Origin: Cytophagales bacterium | GTDB lineage: Bacteria > Bacteroidota > Bacteroidia > Cytophagales > CCMP332 | Assembly: GCA_028279065.1 (NCBI GenBank) | Contig: JANQSY010000037.1 | Location: forward strand, 1 to 39,948 | Length of the DNA: 39,948 nucleotides | Direction: 5' to 3' | Shown: positions 9,000-18,732 of the stretch, in pieces | Position numbering within the stretch: the stretch's first letter is position 1 | How the letters are laid out: every line of letters begins with the position of its first letter | Program-made: the position numbers and the translations under genes | The notes under the pieces: model-generated | Seen by the model: only the letters and a program-made list of their open reading frames with translations | Database searches by the model: none | Told to the model about the DNA's origin: nothing

Positions 9000-11900
9000 A
9001 TGACTGATTACAGGAGATTAAATAACCTTGTTGGATGGGGAGTGTTTTTTATAAGCCTCGTGGTTTATACCCTGACGGTTGAAAGAACCTCGAGTTTCTG
9101 GGATTGTGGAGAATTTATCTCCGTGGCCTACAAGCTTATGGTTCCCCACCCTCCCGGTGCACCATTTTATCTTCTGATTGGTAGGATCTTTTCATTCTTC
9201 GCGCTTGGAAATGAAATGATGGTGGCTTTCTGGATCAATATGCTTTCTGTCATGTCCAGTGCCTTTACCGTTCTGTTTACCTTCTGGACTATCACTCTTC
9301 TTGGTGAAAGACTTTTGGGCATTGCAGATCAGCAAAAAGAAAGCTCTCAAACATTCCTATTGCTGGGCTCCGGAGCCATTGGTGCTTTAGCCCTTACCTT
9401 CTCTGATACCTTCTGGTTCTCCGCGGGAGAAGCTGAAGTTTATGCCATGTCTTCACTGTTTACTGCTTTTGCATTCTGGGCTGTGCTCAAATGGGAAAGA
9501 ATCGAGGACCATGATCCAAGGAGGGCAAACCGCTGGTTATTGATGATCGCTTATTCCATGGGGCTTTCCACCGGGATCCACCTTTTGAACCTCCTTGCTA
9601 TCCCGGCCATAGGTCTGGTTGTCTATTTCAAAAAATTCAAGAAACCTTCCACAATGGGGGTTTTGGCAACCCTTGGAATCTCAGGGGCTGCGATCCTGGT
9701 CGTTCTCGAAGTGGTCATAAAAGGCCTCCCTTCGATAGGAAGGGGATTCGAGATCTTCTTTGTTAACACTATTGGTCTGCCTTTTGGGTCAGGCGTGATC
9801 TTCTTTACTCTTCTGGTAGCAGGAGCTTTGGCTTATGGAGTCATGCATTCTGAAAAGAAGCAGAACTATGTTCTGAACATGGCACTGCTTTCTTTCATAT
9901 TCGTTGTGATCGGTTTTGCTTCATATGGCGTAGTTGCCATTCGCTCCAATTACAACCCTCCGATAAATGAGAATGCTCCTGACAATGTAGTTAGTTTCCT
10001 CAGATACCTGAAAAGGGAGCAATACGGGGACAGACCCCTTTTCAAGGGGTCATATTACGGTGCATCTCCTATCCGCACGGAAAACGGAGATAAGTTGTAT
10101 CAAAAAACCCCTGAAAGATATGAGGTCTATGACTATAAGATCAAGCAGATCTTCCGTCCTGAAGACGAGCTATTGTTTTGCCGTGTTTCAGACCGAAGGG
10201 CGGACCGGGTGGATGCCTATAAATCATGGATGGGGATCAAGGGCAATCGAAAACCCAATATGGGAGACAATATTGAGTTCCTCTGGAAATACCAGCTCGG
10301 CTGGATGTATTGGCGATACTTCATGTGGAATTTTGCTGGGAGGCAAAACGATGTCCAGGGCCATGGGAATTCCTATTATGGGAACTGGGAAACGGGGCTA
10401 ACCTTTCTGGATGAAATGAGGCTTGGGGACCAAGGCAATATCCCCGCCTATCTAAAGGAGAACAAGGCCAAAAACCATTATTACCTTCTGCCTCTGCTAT
10501 TGGGTATTGCAGGGTTGGCATTTCAATACAGAACCAATAGAAACCAGTTCTGGACTGTGGCGTCCCTTTTCTTTTTCACAGGGATAGCGATCATGCTTTA
10601 TCTGAATCAACCGCCGATAGAACCCAGGGAACGAGACTATACCTCGGTGGGTTCCTTTTACGCATTTTGTATTTGGATCGGATTGGGTGTCATGTTCCTT
10701 TTTGATTTCCTCAAGAAAAGGATGCCGAATGCCAGGACAGCAGTAATGGCAAGCACCGCGATCGGCTTGTTGGTGCCCGTTATCATGGCCGCTCAGAATT
10801 GGGATGACCATGATAGGTCTAACCGCTACCACAGTGTTGATCAGGCAAGGAACCTCTTGGCATCCTGTGCAGAGAATGCGATCCTCTTCACAGGAGGTGA
10901 TAATGACACCTTCCCCCTTTGGTATGTACAGGAAGTCGAAGGATTCCGGACCGATGTAAGGGTCTGTGTGTTGAGCTACTTCAGTATCGATTGGTATATA
11001 GACCAGATGAGAAGAAAGGTTTATGAATCCGAGCCCTTCCCAATTGACTTCCCAAGGGAGCAGTACCTAAGTGGAATAAATGATTACCTCCAATACCTGA
11101 AAGATAACCGCTACAAAAATGGCGTGGATCTTAATCGTTTCATGCAAGCGGTAAAAACCAATAGTCCTGCCGTAAACAGGCCATTACAAGGTGGAGGATC
11201 TATGAATGTGATCCCAACAAAAAAGCTGATCCTCAATGTCAACAAACAAGGAATGCTTGAACAAAAAGCAAAGGGGAATCAGATCATGCCGGATGATTGG
11301 TATGACCAGATTGTGGACAGAATGATTTGGAATGTAAAGGGAAGCCATATTCTTAAGAGCGACCTTATGATCCTTGAGATCATAAACAACAACAATATGA
11401 ATGGCTGGCCAAGACCGATATACTTCAATAGCACTTCCCTGATCACCTCTAAGCTTGACCTTAGGGAATACACTTCATTGGAGGGTATGGCCTATAGGTT
11501 GGTCCCAATATCAACACCAAAAAGAAACGATGGCAGGGTGAATATAGAAGTCATGTATGAAAACATGATGAATAAATTCGCTTTCAGGTCAATGGATAAC
11601 CCCAATGTGTATTACAATGAGGAATACGAGAAGTTTGCTCTGAATGCGCGGAGGAATTTCTATAGGCTTGCTGAATCACTCATGGTTCAAGGAGATACGG
11701 CCAGGGCTGCTGAAGTTGTTGATTATTGTTTGGAATCACTACCTCATGAGGTTTTCCCATATGATATCTACACTTCTCAGAACCTGAACCTGATCTTCCA
11801 GCTCAAGGGCAACGAACTAGGCCTGGATATCGCCAAAAAAACCGGGGACCGGGCAAAAGAGAGTCTCCCTTACTTCATGCCTTCTAAAAAGGCCGCAGAA

Positions 11901-12023
11901 AGGGAGATCCAGAGTTTTCTTTATACTCTTAACATGGTCAGGATCTCACTTGAGAGAAATGGTTTGCCAGAAGAGGCTCAGCCCTATTCCGATGCCCTAT
12001 CGAGTTTCGGGGCGGGCATTTAA
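9000..12023 (+). CDS. DUF2723 multi-spanning membrane protein, putative O-mannosyltransferase-like
   Basis: A protein of 1007 residues. The N-terminal half carries about a dozen membrane helices, and the C-terminal 400 residues are soluble and probably periplasmic. The first loop holds the family signature SFWDCGEFI (residues 32-40, with acidic Asp35) followed by PHPPGAPFYLLIGR, as in DUF2723 proteins of Bacteroidota and the related eukaryotic TMEM260, a GT-C type O-mannosyltransferase. By analogy it would move a sugar from a lipid-linked donor to secreted proteins, but bacterial members are not well characterised. A second block, LFTGGDNDTFPLWYVQEVEG (about residue 630), is also typical. The rlmB gene follows after 8 bp. 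Length and both signatures are complete. Confidence 0.88.
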   Translation: MTDYRRLNNLVGWGVFFISLVVYTLTVERTSSFWDCGEFISVAYKLMVPHPPGAPFYLLIGRIFSFFALGNEMMVAFWINMLSVMSSAFTVLFTFWTITLLGERLLGIADQQKESSQTFLLLGSGAIGALALTFSDTFWFSAGEAEVYAMSSLFTAFAFWAVLKWERIEDHDPRRANRWLLMIAYSMGLSTGIHLLNLLAIPAIGLVVYFKKFKKPSTMGVLATLGISGAAILVVLEVVIKGLPSIGRGFEIFFVNTIGLPFGSGVIFFTLLVAGALAYGVMHSEKKQNYVLNMALLSFIFVVIGFASYGVVAIRSNYNPPINENAPDNVVSFLRYLKREQYGDRPLFKGSYYGASPIRTENGDKLYQKTPERYEVYDYKIKQIFRPEDELLFCRVSDRRADRVDAYKSWMGIKGNRKPNMGDNIEFLWKYQLGWMYWRYFMWNFAGRQNDVQGHGNSYYGNWETGLTFLDEMRLGDQGNIPAYLKENKAKNHYYLLPLLLGIAGLAFQYRTNRNQFWTVASLFFFTGIAIMLYLNQPPIEPRERDYTSVGSFYAFCIWIGLGVMFLFDFLKKRMPNARTAVMASTAIGLLVPVIMAAQNWDDHDRSNRYHSVDQARNLLASCAENAILFTGGDNDTFPLWYVQEVEGFRTDVRVCVLSYFSIDWYIDQMRRKVYESEPFPIDFPREQYLSGINDYLQYLKDNRYKNGVDLNRFMQAVKTNSPAVNRPLQGGGSMNVIPTKKLILNVNKQGMLEQKAKGNQIMPDDWYDQIVDRMIWNVKGSHILKSDLMILEIINNNNMNGWPRPIYFNSTSLITSKLDLREYTSLEGMAYRLVPISTPKRNDGRVNIEVMYENMMNKFAFRSMDNPNVYYNEEYEKFALNARRNFYRLAESLMVQGDTARAAEVVDYCLESLPHEVFPYDIYTSQNLNLIFQLKGNELGLDIAKKTGDRAKESLPYFMPSKKAAEREIQSFLYTLNMVRISLERNGLPEEAQPYSDALSSFGAGI

Positions 12024-12031
12024 GGAGCGGT

Positions 12032-12769
12032 TTGAAAGACCAGTATATATATGGGATCAACTCCGTCAAGGAGGCCCTGGATTCAGGGAAGTCTTTTGAG
12101 AAGGTCTATTTCTTAAAAGAAAAGTTTGGTCCTAGGCTGGCAGACCTCAAAACCCAGATCCAATCATCACACATACCCTTTTCGGTTGTCCCTCAAATCA
12201 AGTTCAAGGGGTTTGCAAAGAAGAATCATCAAGGTGTGATCGCACTGATCTCTCCTATTCAATACAGTTCCCTGGACGGTATTTTGGATGAGGTTTTTTC
12301 ATCCGGAAAAGATCCTTTTTTTCTTGCCACAGATTCGGTCACTGATATCAGGAACATTGGAGCAATTGCCAGGTCTGCCCAGGCTTTTGGGGTTCATGCT
12401 CTGATCCTTCCTTCAAAGGGTGGAGCGATGCTAAATGCAGATGCCATCAAGGTTTCATCTGGGGCCCTTTTAGAGCTTCCTGTCTGCAGGGTAAACTCGC
12501 TTCCGGATACTATCGATCATCTAAAAAATTCGGGGCTGAGAGTGATCTCGATTAGTGAAAAATCAAAAAATCAGCTATGGAGAGCCGATCTAACCGGGCC
12601 GGTGATCATGGTACTTGGCTCAGAGGGAACGGGGGTCAGCCCCAGGATCCAGGCCATGGCCGACGAAATACTCAGCATACCAATGTCATCTGGTGTGGGT
12701 TCCCTAAACGTTTCCGTAGCCGCGGGAATAGCCTGTTCAGAAGTGCTCAGATCAAGAACTCAGGACTAG
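12032..12769 (+). CDS. rlmB: 23S rRNA (guanosine-2'-O-)-methyltransferase RlmB-type (TrmH/SpoU family)
   Basis: A SPOUT-fold methyltransferase of 245 residues that probably methylates the ribose of a 23S rRNA guanosine (G2251 in E. coli numbering). An N-terminal substrate-binding domain (YIYGINSVKEAL) is followed by the three SpoU motifs: NIGAIARSAQAFGV, GSEGTGVSPRI and SLNVSVAAGIACSEVLR, which form the knotted SAM pocket. The start is TTG at 12032: the protein begins at the family's usual place, a GGAG stretch lies just upstream, and no in-frame ATG fits. It follows the DUF2723 gene by 8 bp. The stop is shared with the convergent guanylyltransferase gene in a CTAG. The exact target within the TrmH family is inferred from length and N-terminus. 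Confidence 0.88.
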   Translation: MKDQYIYGINSVKEALDSGKSFEKVYFLKEKFGPRLADLKTQIQSSHIPFSVVPQIKFKGFAKKNHQGVIALISPIQYSSLDGILDEVFSSGKDPFFLATDSVTDIRNIGAIARSAQAFGVHALILPSKGGAMLNADAIKVSSGALLELPVCRVNSLPDTIDHLKNSGLRVISISEKSKNQLWRADLTGPVIMVLGSEGTGVSPRIQAMADEILSIPMSSGVGSLNVSVAAGIACSEVLRSRTQD

Positions 12770-13842
12770 AGGAATTTATCCTTCCTATTATCCTTCTTCA
12801 AATTCTCGACAAAGGTTTTAACCATCTGCTCGTTTTCCTTTCGGCATATCATTGTGACATCTCCCTCCTGGATCATGATATAACCATCCAGCCCCTCAGC
12901 CACGATCAACTTTCCATCGTCGGATTTAATCAGGGAGTTTCTAACATCATATGTTTTGATTTCTCCAGTTATATGATTTTGATCCTCATCCTTCTCAACC
13001 ATTTCATAAAGTGCTTTCCAAGTCCCAAGATCGCTCCATCCGAATTCGGAGGGGATCACCCAAACATCATTGGATCTCTCTAGTATCCCATAATCGATGG
13101 AAATACTTTCACATTTGGAATAAACCCCTTCGATAGCCGAGGCTTCCCCATTTGTTCCAATTTTGTTCTTTATAGCATTAAAAGAGTTATAGAGATCCGG
13201 CAAATGGGCCTTCATTTCATCCATGATCGTTGATGCTTTCCAAATGAAGATCCCGGAATTCCACAAGTAGTCCCCACTGGCTAGAAACTCCTCTGCCTTT
13301 TCCGAATTTGGCTTTTCTGTAAACTGCAGGACCTTTTTTTCTTCCGTTCGTCCTCCCTGATCAAACTTTATGTACCCATAGCCCGTATCCGGTCGACTAG
13401 GCTGTATCCCAAGCGTGATGAGTTTATTTTCAGATGAACTGGCACCCAAACCCTTCTTTACCTGATCGATGAATTTTTCCCTCTCCTTGATAATATGATC
13501 AGAAGGGCAAACAATAAGGCTTGCATTTTCATCTTCCATTAATGCCTTTTGAGCCCCATAGGCAATACAGGGAGCGGTATTCTTTCCTTGTGGTTCAAGG
13601 ACAAGGTTTCGTTCTTCAAGTGAGGGCAATTGTTCAAGTATGAGCTTTTTATAATCCCGGTGGGCAACTATCATGATATTCTCCTTCGGCAGCAAGTCTG
13701 AGAACCTCTCAATAGTCCCTTGGATAAGGGTTTTTCCGGTTCCCAGAATATCATGGAATTGCTTTGGCTTCGCCTTCCTGCTGGAAGGCCAGAACCTGCT
13801 TCCTATTCCTCCCGCCATAACCAACAGATAATTCGAATTCAT
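12766..13842 (-). CDS. Mannose-1-phosphate guanylyltransferase
   Basis: It makes GDP-mannose from mannose-1-phosphate and GTP, feeding polysaccharide and glycoconjugate synthesis. The 358 residues begin with the nucleotidyltransferase signature MAGGIGSRFWPSSRKAKPKQF, where GGxGxRxWP and the Lys of PKQ are the GTP and catalytic contacts. ICPSDHII-type (LIVCPSDHII), FTEKP and WNSGIFIWK follow, all typical of ManC-like enzymes. It lacks the C-terminal phosphomannose isomerase domain of the long bifunctional ManC, so it is the short type common in Bacteroidota. GDP-mannose also makes biological sense near the DUF2723 gene, but that link is inference. It faces recQ divergently across 234 bp. Confidence 0.92.
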   Translation of the reverse strand: MNSNYLLVMAGGIGSRFWPSSRKAKPKQFHDILGTGKTLIQGTIERFSDLLPKENIMIVAHRDYKKLILEQLPSLEERNLVLEPQGKNTAPCIAYGAQKALMEDENASLIVCPSDHIIKEREKFIDQVKKGLGASSSENKLITLGIQPSRPDTGYGYIKFDQGGRTEEKKVLQFTEKPNSEKAEEFLASGDYLWNSGIFIWKASTIMDEMKAHLPDLYNSFNAIKNKIGTNGEASAIEGVYSKCESISIDYGILERSNDVWVIPSEFGWSDLGTWKALYEMVEKDEDQNHITGEIKTYDVRNSLIKSDDGKLIVAEGLDGYIMIQEGDVTMICRKENEQMVKTFVENLKKDNRKDKFL

Positions 13843-14076
13843 ATAATCAGATTATCAAATTTTCGTTAAATTAGAATAAAACAAACAACCAGGTAATTAT
13901 TCTGTTTTTCATATGAGGATAAAAAACCTGAAAAGGCTTTGCTCTTTTTTTTACTAAGATCTTGATCCAGGAAATTCATTCGGAGTATAGTCATAAGTGC
14001 TTTTTAATCAATTATTTATATTATTTAAAACGAAAAAAATCGCAAATTAGCGGTCTTTTTTTTTGAGCGAAATCTT
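13843..14076. promoter_or_regulatory. Divergent intergenic region between the guanylyltransferase gene and recQ
   Basis: An AT-rich stretch of 234 bp that must hold promoters for both directions. Near recQ it has CAAATTAGCGG at about 14042-14052, which resembles the AAATTTGCGG segment of the queA promoter, followed by a T9 tract in the leader just before the start. I cannot assign a convincing -33 element on either strand. Confidence 0.45.
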
Positions 14077-16263
14077 ATGGAGGTAAGCGAGGTAAGGACT
14101 TCTTATGACATTCACGGAACTCTTAAGGAAGTCTTTGGGTATCACCAGTTCAGGGGTAACCAGGAAGAAATAATCAATAACGTCCTAGAGAGGAACAATA
14201 CCCTGGTCATAATGCCCACGGGTGCCGGGAAATCTTTGTGCTACCAGTTGCCTGCCATAGTTATGGAAGGGACGGCTTTGATCATTTCGCCCTTGATAGC
14301 ACTTATGAAGAATCAGGTTGATTTCCTAAATGCATACGGGATCAATGCCCGCGTCTTGAACAGTACCCTTAGCAAGTCAGAATCCAACAGGGTTAAGAAG
14401 GAAGCAATTGAAGGCAAGGTCAAAATGCTTTACATCGCCCCGGAAAGCCTTGCCAAAGAAGATAACATAGAGTTCTTCAAGAAACTCAATCCATCCTTTG
14501 TTGCCGTAGATGAAGCTCATTGTATTTCCGAGTGGGGTCATGATTTTCGTCCGGAGTATCGGAGGATAAAAGAGATCATCAAAGGTATCGGCGACCTTCA
14601 CCTGATCGCATTGACCGCAACAGCTACCCCCAAGGTTGAATCCGACATCATTAAGAACCTCCAGATGGAGGATGCCACAATATTCAAATCCTCCTTTAAC
14701 AGAAAGAACCTGTTCTATGAGATACGGCCAAAAAAAGGGGCTAAGAAACAACTGATAAGATTTGTCAAGGAGCACAATGGCCAAAGCGGGATAGTTTATT
14801 GCTGGAGCCGAAAGAAGGTTGAGGAGATCGCGGAATTCCTGAAGGTGAATGGCGTAAAAGCAAGGCCATATCATGCTGGAATGGAATCAAAAGACCGGGT
14901 GAAAAATCAAGATGATTTTCTTAACGAAAATATCGATGTGATCGTTGCTACCATCGCCTTTGGGATGGGAATTGACAAACCGGATATACGGTTTGTGGTG
15001 CATTATGATGCTCCAAAATCACTGGAAAGCTATTATCAGGAAACCGGAAGGGGCGGAAGAGATGGATTGGAGGGCCATTGCCTTATGTTCTATAGCTACA
15101 ACGATGTGATGAAGCTGGAGAAGTTCAATAAGGATAAGGCGGTTTCCGAAAAGGAAAATGCACGGATCCTTTTGGAAGAAGTGATCCAATTCTCTGAATC
15201 GTCGGTCTGTAGAAGGAAGACACTACTGCACTACTTCGGAGAAAAGTTTGAAAATGATTGCGGGTACTGCGACAATTGCAAATTTCCAAAGGAGGAATTT
15301 ACCGAAACCGAAGCGGTGGTCAACATCATTAAAGCAGTTCAACAAACAGGAGAGAGATTCAAGATCGATCATCTTGTGAACCTTCTGAGGGGAATAGCGA
15401 ACCAGTATGTGGTAAGCTATGGACACGACCAGCTTGAAGTCTTTGGCTCATGTGAGGATTTTGATGAGGATGTCCTTGGCCCCATGATAAGACAGGTTCT
15501 TATATATGGACTCCTGGAAAAAGACATTGAAACGGTAGGGTTAATCAAAGTGTCGAGGGCCGGAGAAGAGTACCTGACAGATCCCTACGAACTCAAATTT
15601 TCCAAGAACCGGGAATTCCCCGATAGCGATGAAGAAGTAGAGGATGTCCCCCTCATGAATGGAAAGGGGCATGATAAGCTCCTTTTTGATCTTCTCAAAA
15701 AGGAAAGAAAGGTTCAGGCAGATAAATTGGACCTTCCCCCCTACGTTATATTCCAGGATCCGCAATTGGAGGAAATGGCCACCGTTTATCCTACGTCTTT
15801 TGATGAATTAGTGCTGATCAACGGTATTGGCCAGGGAAAGGCAAGGAAATTTGGTCAACCCTTCCTTGATCTGATAAAAAAGTACGTTGAGGACAATGAC
15901 ATCCTTCCCCCAAACGAGGTTCTTGTCAAATCCTCAGGACTCAATTCAAAGAACAAGATCTTTGTCATTTCCCAGATCGACAAGAAAGTTGACCTTGAAG
16001 AGATCTGCGAACTAAAGGGTTGGTCAATGGAAACCCTGCTTGTGGAGATTGAGAATATCTGTAACTCCGGCACCAAACTAAACCTAGACTACTACCTTGA
16101 AGATTTCATTGATGAGGAAAAGGAGGATGAGATCTTTGACTACTTCATGAATTCCGAATCCGATTCCCTGGAGGATGCTATGGAAGAGTTGGGTGAAGAC
16201 TATTACTCCGAAGAGGAAGTTCGACTTGTAAGGGTTAAATTCCTCTCAGAGGTGGCTAATTAG
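14077..16263 (+). CDS. recQ: ATP-dependent DNA helicase RecQ
   Basis: A 3'-5' helicase of 728 residues that unwinds recombination and stalled-fork structures. The N-terminal core has motif 0 (FGYHQFRGNQ), Walker A PTGAGKS (47-53), DEAH (145-148) and motif VI QETGRGGRDG (321-330). The RQC zinc site is complete with Cys378, Cys395, Cys398 and Cys401, followed by a winged helix. An HRDC-like domain spans about 531-605 (GIGQGKARKFG). After it comes about 120 residues ending in a very acidic tail (residues 680-720), which is longer than the 610-residue E. coli protein but usual for Bacteroidota RecQ. It leads a plus-strand run with purD 38 bp behind. All catalytic motifs are intact. Confidence 0.95.
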   Translation: MEVSEVRTSYDIHGTLKEVFGYHQFRGNQEEIINNVLERNNTLVIMPTGAGKSLCYQLPAIVMEGTALIISPLIALMKNQVDFLNAYGINARVLNSTLSKSESNRVKKEAIEGKVKMLYIAPESLAKEDNIEFFKKLNPSFVAVDEAHCISEWGHDFRPEYRRIKEIIKGIGDLHLIALTATATPKVESDIIKNLQMEDATIFKSSFNRKNLFYEIRPKKGAKKQLIRFVKEHNGQSGIVYCWSRKKVEEIAEFLKVNGVKARPYHAGMESKDRVKNQDDFLNENIDVIVATIAFGMGIDKPDIRFVVHYDAPKSLESYYQETGRGGRDGLEGHCLMFYSYNDVMKLEKFNKDKAVSEKENARILLEEVIQFSESSVCRRKTLLHYFGEKFENDCGYCDNCKFPKEEFTETEAVVNIIKAVQQTGERFKIDHLVNLLRGIANQYVVSYGHDQLEVFGSCEDFDEDVLGPMIRQVLIYGLLEKDIETVGLIKVSRAGEEYLTDPYELKFSKNREFPDSDEEVEDVPLMNGKGHDKLLFDLLKKERKVQADKLDLPPYVIFQDPQLEEMATVYPTSFDELVLINGIGQGKARKFGQPFLDLIKKYVEDNDILPPNEVLVKSSGLNSKNKIFVISQIDKKVDLEEICELKGWSMETLLVEIENICNSGTKLNLDYYLEDFIDEEKEDEIFDYFMNSESDSLEDAMEELGEDYYSEEEVRLVRVKFLSEVAN

Positions 16264-16301
16264 CCCCTGATTTCGTTAATTCGTCAGCCAAACCTTTTCA
16301 A

Positions 16302-17588
16302 ATGAAAGTACTATTGCTGGGAGGAGGAGGCAGGGAACATGCCCTGGCCTGGAAGTTAAAACTCAGCCCAAAATGTGAAGATCTTTTTATAAGTCCTGGC
16401 AATGCAGGTACATCACAGCATGGTCAAAATATTGAATTGAATGGCTTTGATGAGATCATAAGGTTCTGTCAGGAAAAGACTATTGATGTGTTGGTGGTGG
16501 GCCCTGAAGCACCTTTGGTTGATGGCCTAATTGACGAGGTCCAGAAAATCAACTCTCTTGCAAATATGATCCTGATCGGGCCTGGATCAACCGGAGCCCA
16601 ATTGGAGGGAAGCAAGGATTTCGCAAAGGAATTCATGAAAAGAAATGGAATTCCCACGGCCGGGTCAAAAACCTTTACGTCTGAAAATATTGGTGAGGCA
16701 AGGGATTACCTTGAAACCCTTAGTTCACCCTACGTCCTCAAAGCGGACGGTTTGGCCGCAGGTAAGGGGGTCCTGATCGAACCTGACATGAATGTGGCCC
16801 TTGAAATGTTGGAGGAGGTCATTATAAAGGGAAAATTTGGCAATGCTGGAAACAAGGTAGTGATCGAGGAGTTTCTTGACGGAATTGAGGTGAGCTATTT
16901 TGCTCTGACAGACGGCAAGGACTATGTACTGCTACCAGAAGCCAAGGATTACAAAAGGATCGGTGAAGGGGATACAGGATTAAACACAGGTGGTATGGGT
17001 GCAATATCTCCCGTGTACTTCGCGGACGGGGAATTCCACGAAAAAGTGGTGGATCGGATCGTTAAACCCACAATTGAAGGCTTGATGAAGGAAGGGATAC
17101 CATATTCAGGGTTCATATTCTTTGGATTGATCAGCGTTGGAGAAGACCCATTTGTAATTGAATACAACTGCCGCCTTGGGGATCCGGAAGCTGAAGTGGT
17201 CTTACCAAGGTTAAAAAATGACCTGCTTGAACTTTTTGAACTAGCCGGAAAAAACGAGCTGGACAAAGCACAGATCCGGATGGATGAACAAGCTGCTAGT
17301 ACCATTATGTTGGTTTCAGGTGGCTACCCCGAAAAATATGAAAAAGGAAAACGTATCAGAAAACTGGAGGAGTTGAAAGGGGTCCTACCCTTTCATGCCG
17401 GTACCGCTAATGACGAACAAGGAAATGTCATAACCTCCGGGGGAAGGGTAATCGCAATTACGGCTCTCGGAGAATCGGTAAATGAAGCGCTTTCCAAGTC
17501 CAGGGAGGCCGCAGAAATTGTAAGCTTTGATAAAAAATATTTTAGAAAGGATATAGGATTCGATCTCCTTTCCTTCCAAACCAATTAA
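16302..17588 (+). CDS. purD: Phosphoribosylamine-glycine ligase (GAR synthetase)
   Basis: Second step of purine synthesis: phosphoribosylamine + glycine + ATP gives glycinamide ribonucleotide. The 428 residues match the full family length. The N-terminal domain starts MKVLLLGGGGREHALAWKL. The ATP-grasp domain carries YVLKADGLAAGKGV, and the signature NCRLGDPEAEVVLPRL, which binds metal and substrate, lies near residue 290. The C-terminal GARS domain ends with the usual DIGFDL block. The start is an ordinary ATG. It lies 38 bp behind recQ and only 1 bp before the TTG start of ricT, so it is probably cotranscribed with ricT and gldH; that grouping is not metabolic. Confidence 0.95.
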   Translation: MKVLLLGGGGREHALAWKLKLSPKCEDLFISPGNAGTSQHGQNIELNGFDEIIRFCQEKTIDVLVVGPEAPLVDGLIDEVQKINSLANMILIGPGSTGAQLEGSKDFAKEFMKRNGIPTAGSKTFTSENIGEARDYLETLSSPYVLKADGLAAGKGVLIEPDMNVALEMLEEVIIKGKFGNAGNKVVIEEFLDGIEVSYFALTDGKDYVLLPEAKDYKRIGEGDTGLNTGGMGAISPVYFADGEFHEKVVDRIVKPTIEGLMKEGIPYSGFIFFGLISVGEDPFVIEYNCRLGDPEAEVVLPRLKNDLLELFELAGKNELDKAQIRMDEQAASTIMLVSGGYPEKYEKGKRIRKLEELKGVLPFHAGTANDEQGNVITSGGRVIAITALGESVNEALSKSREAAEIVSFDKKYFRKDIGFDLLSFQTN

Positions 17589-17589
17589 G

Positions 17590-18732
17590 TTGGCTTGTCA
17601 AAATTGTACCATAGGATCTGATGGCAAACCCGAAGGTTGCAGAAGTAATGGCTATTGCGTATCAGGTGGCTGCAATAAAAAAGAGGTTTTTGACTGGTTG
17701 AATTATGAGGGTATTGACGGCATCGATGGTTTCCAATACCCCTATGCAGAGGTCCGCTTTAAGAATGGGAGAAAGAGCTTTTTTGAGAATAAGAATTCCT
17801 TGAATCTAATTACAGGCGACTGGGTAGTTGTCGATGTGCCTGGTGGGCACCATGTGGGAAAAGTATCACTTCAGGGAGAACTGGTTAGGGCTCAAATAAA
17901 AAAGAAAAAGGTCAAGGAAAAGGACATTCTGGAGATCTACAGAAAGGCTTCCCAACTCGATATTGAAAGGTTCAATGAATCCAAAAACCGAGAAACCTCA
18001 ACCCTTTACAAAGGCAGGAAAATAATCCTTGAATTGGGCCTTCAGATGAAACTTTCGGACGTTGAATACCAGGGAGATGGGACAAAGGCCACTTTTTATT
18101 ATTCCGCAGATGACAGGGTTGATTTTCGTGAACTAATCAAAAAACTAGCAGCAGAATTCAGGGTACGGATTGAGATGAAGCAGGTGAGTCTGAGGAATGA
18201 AGCAAGTTATCTTGGAGGGATTGGATCATGTGGAAGGGAACTCTGTTGTTCTACCTGGCTTCCTGAGTTTAAAACGGTTACAACCGCCTCAGCCAGGTAT
18301 CAAAACCTAAGTATAAATCCTGCAAAGCTTAGTGGACAATGTGGGAGACTTAAATGCTGTTTGAATTATGAGTTGGATACCTACATGAATGAACTCAAAG
18401 GTATTCCTGAGGTTAATAGGCCTTTGAAAACCGAGAAGGGGGAAGCATTCCTTCAACGAACGGATATTTTCAGGAAGATCATGTACTTCGGATATAAAAA
18501 TGAATCCAGCTGGCATGCCATCTCTACCCAAAGGGTTGAAGAAATAATCAGTATGAACTCCCAAGATCAAGTTCCCCAGTCCCTGCAAAATGATAATGCA
18601 ACTCTTCAAGAAAAAGGGCCAAATTCTCAGGTAGAAAACAAGGATCTGAACGCATTTGACAGGAAATTGACTTTGAAGGCAAAGAAGAAAAAGTTCAAAA
18701 AATCCAAGAGGGAGAAAAGGAATAATGATTAA
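17590..18732 (+). CDS. ricT: PSP1/RicT family regulator
   Basis: A cytoplasmic protein of 380 residues of the PSP1 (YaaT/RicT) family. In Bacillus, RicT works with RicA and RicF in an iron-sulfur complex that affects RNA processing; its role in Bacteroidota is not established. The N-terminus is Cys-rich (Cys3, 6, 17, 23, 28). The PSP1 core has GSCGRELCCSTW and GQCGRLKCCLNYE (about residues 212-262), the family's invariant Cys clusters. The C-terminus is a Lys-rich tail (KKKKFKKSKREKR). The start is TTG at 17590, one base behind the purD stop: it gives the family's usual MACxxC opening, and later starts would lose Cys3 and Cys6. gldH overlaps its end by 8 bp. Confidence 0.88.
   Translation: MACQNCTIGSDGKPEGCRSNGYCVSGGCNKKEVFDWLNYEGIDGIDGFQYPYAEVRFKNGRKSFFENKNSLNLITGDWVVVDVPGGHHVGKVSLQGELVRAQIKKKKVKEKDILEIYRKASQLDIERFNESKNRETSTLYKGRKIILELGLQMKLSDVEYQGDGTKATFYYSADDRVDFRELIKKLAAEFRVRIEMKQVSLRNEASYLGGIGSCGRELCCSTWLPEFKTVTTASARYQNLSINPAKLSGQCGRLKCCLNYELDTYMNELKGIPEVNRPLKTEKGEAFLQRTDIFRKIMYFGYKNESSWHAISTQRVEEIISMNSQDQVPQSLQNDNATLQEKGPNSQVENKDLNAFDRKLTLKAKKKKFKKSKREKRNND

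Noticed and set aside
12577-13083. 168-codon plus-strand reading frame across the rlmB/guanylyltransferase junction
   Set aside because: It runs in another frame through the last quarter of rlmB and antisense to the guanylyltransferase gene, both of which have full family motifs; no protein features of its own.
14055-14063. T9 tract before recQ as a terminator
   Set aside because: No GC-rich hairpin precedes it, and it lies in the leader directly before the recQ start codon.
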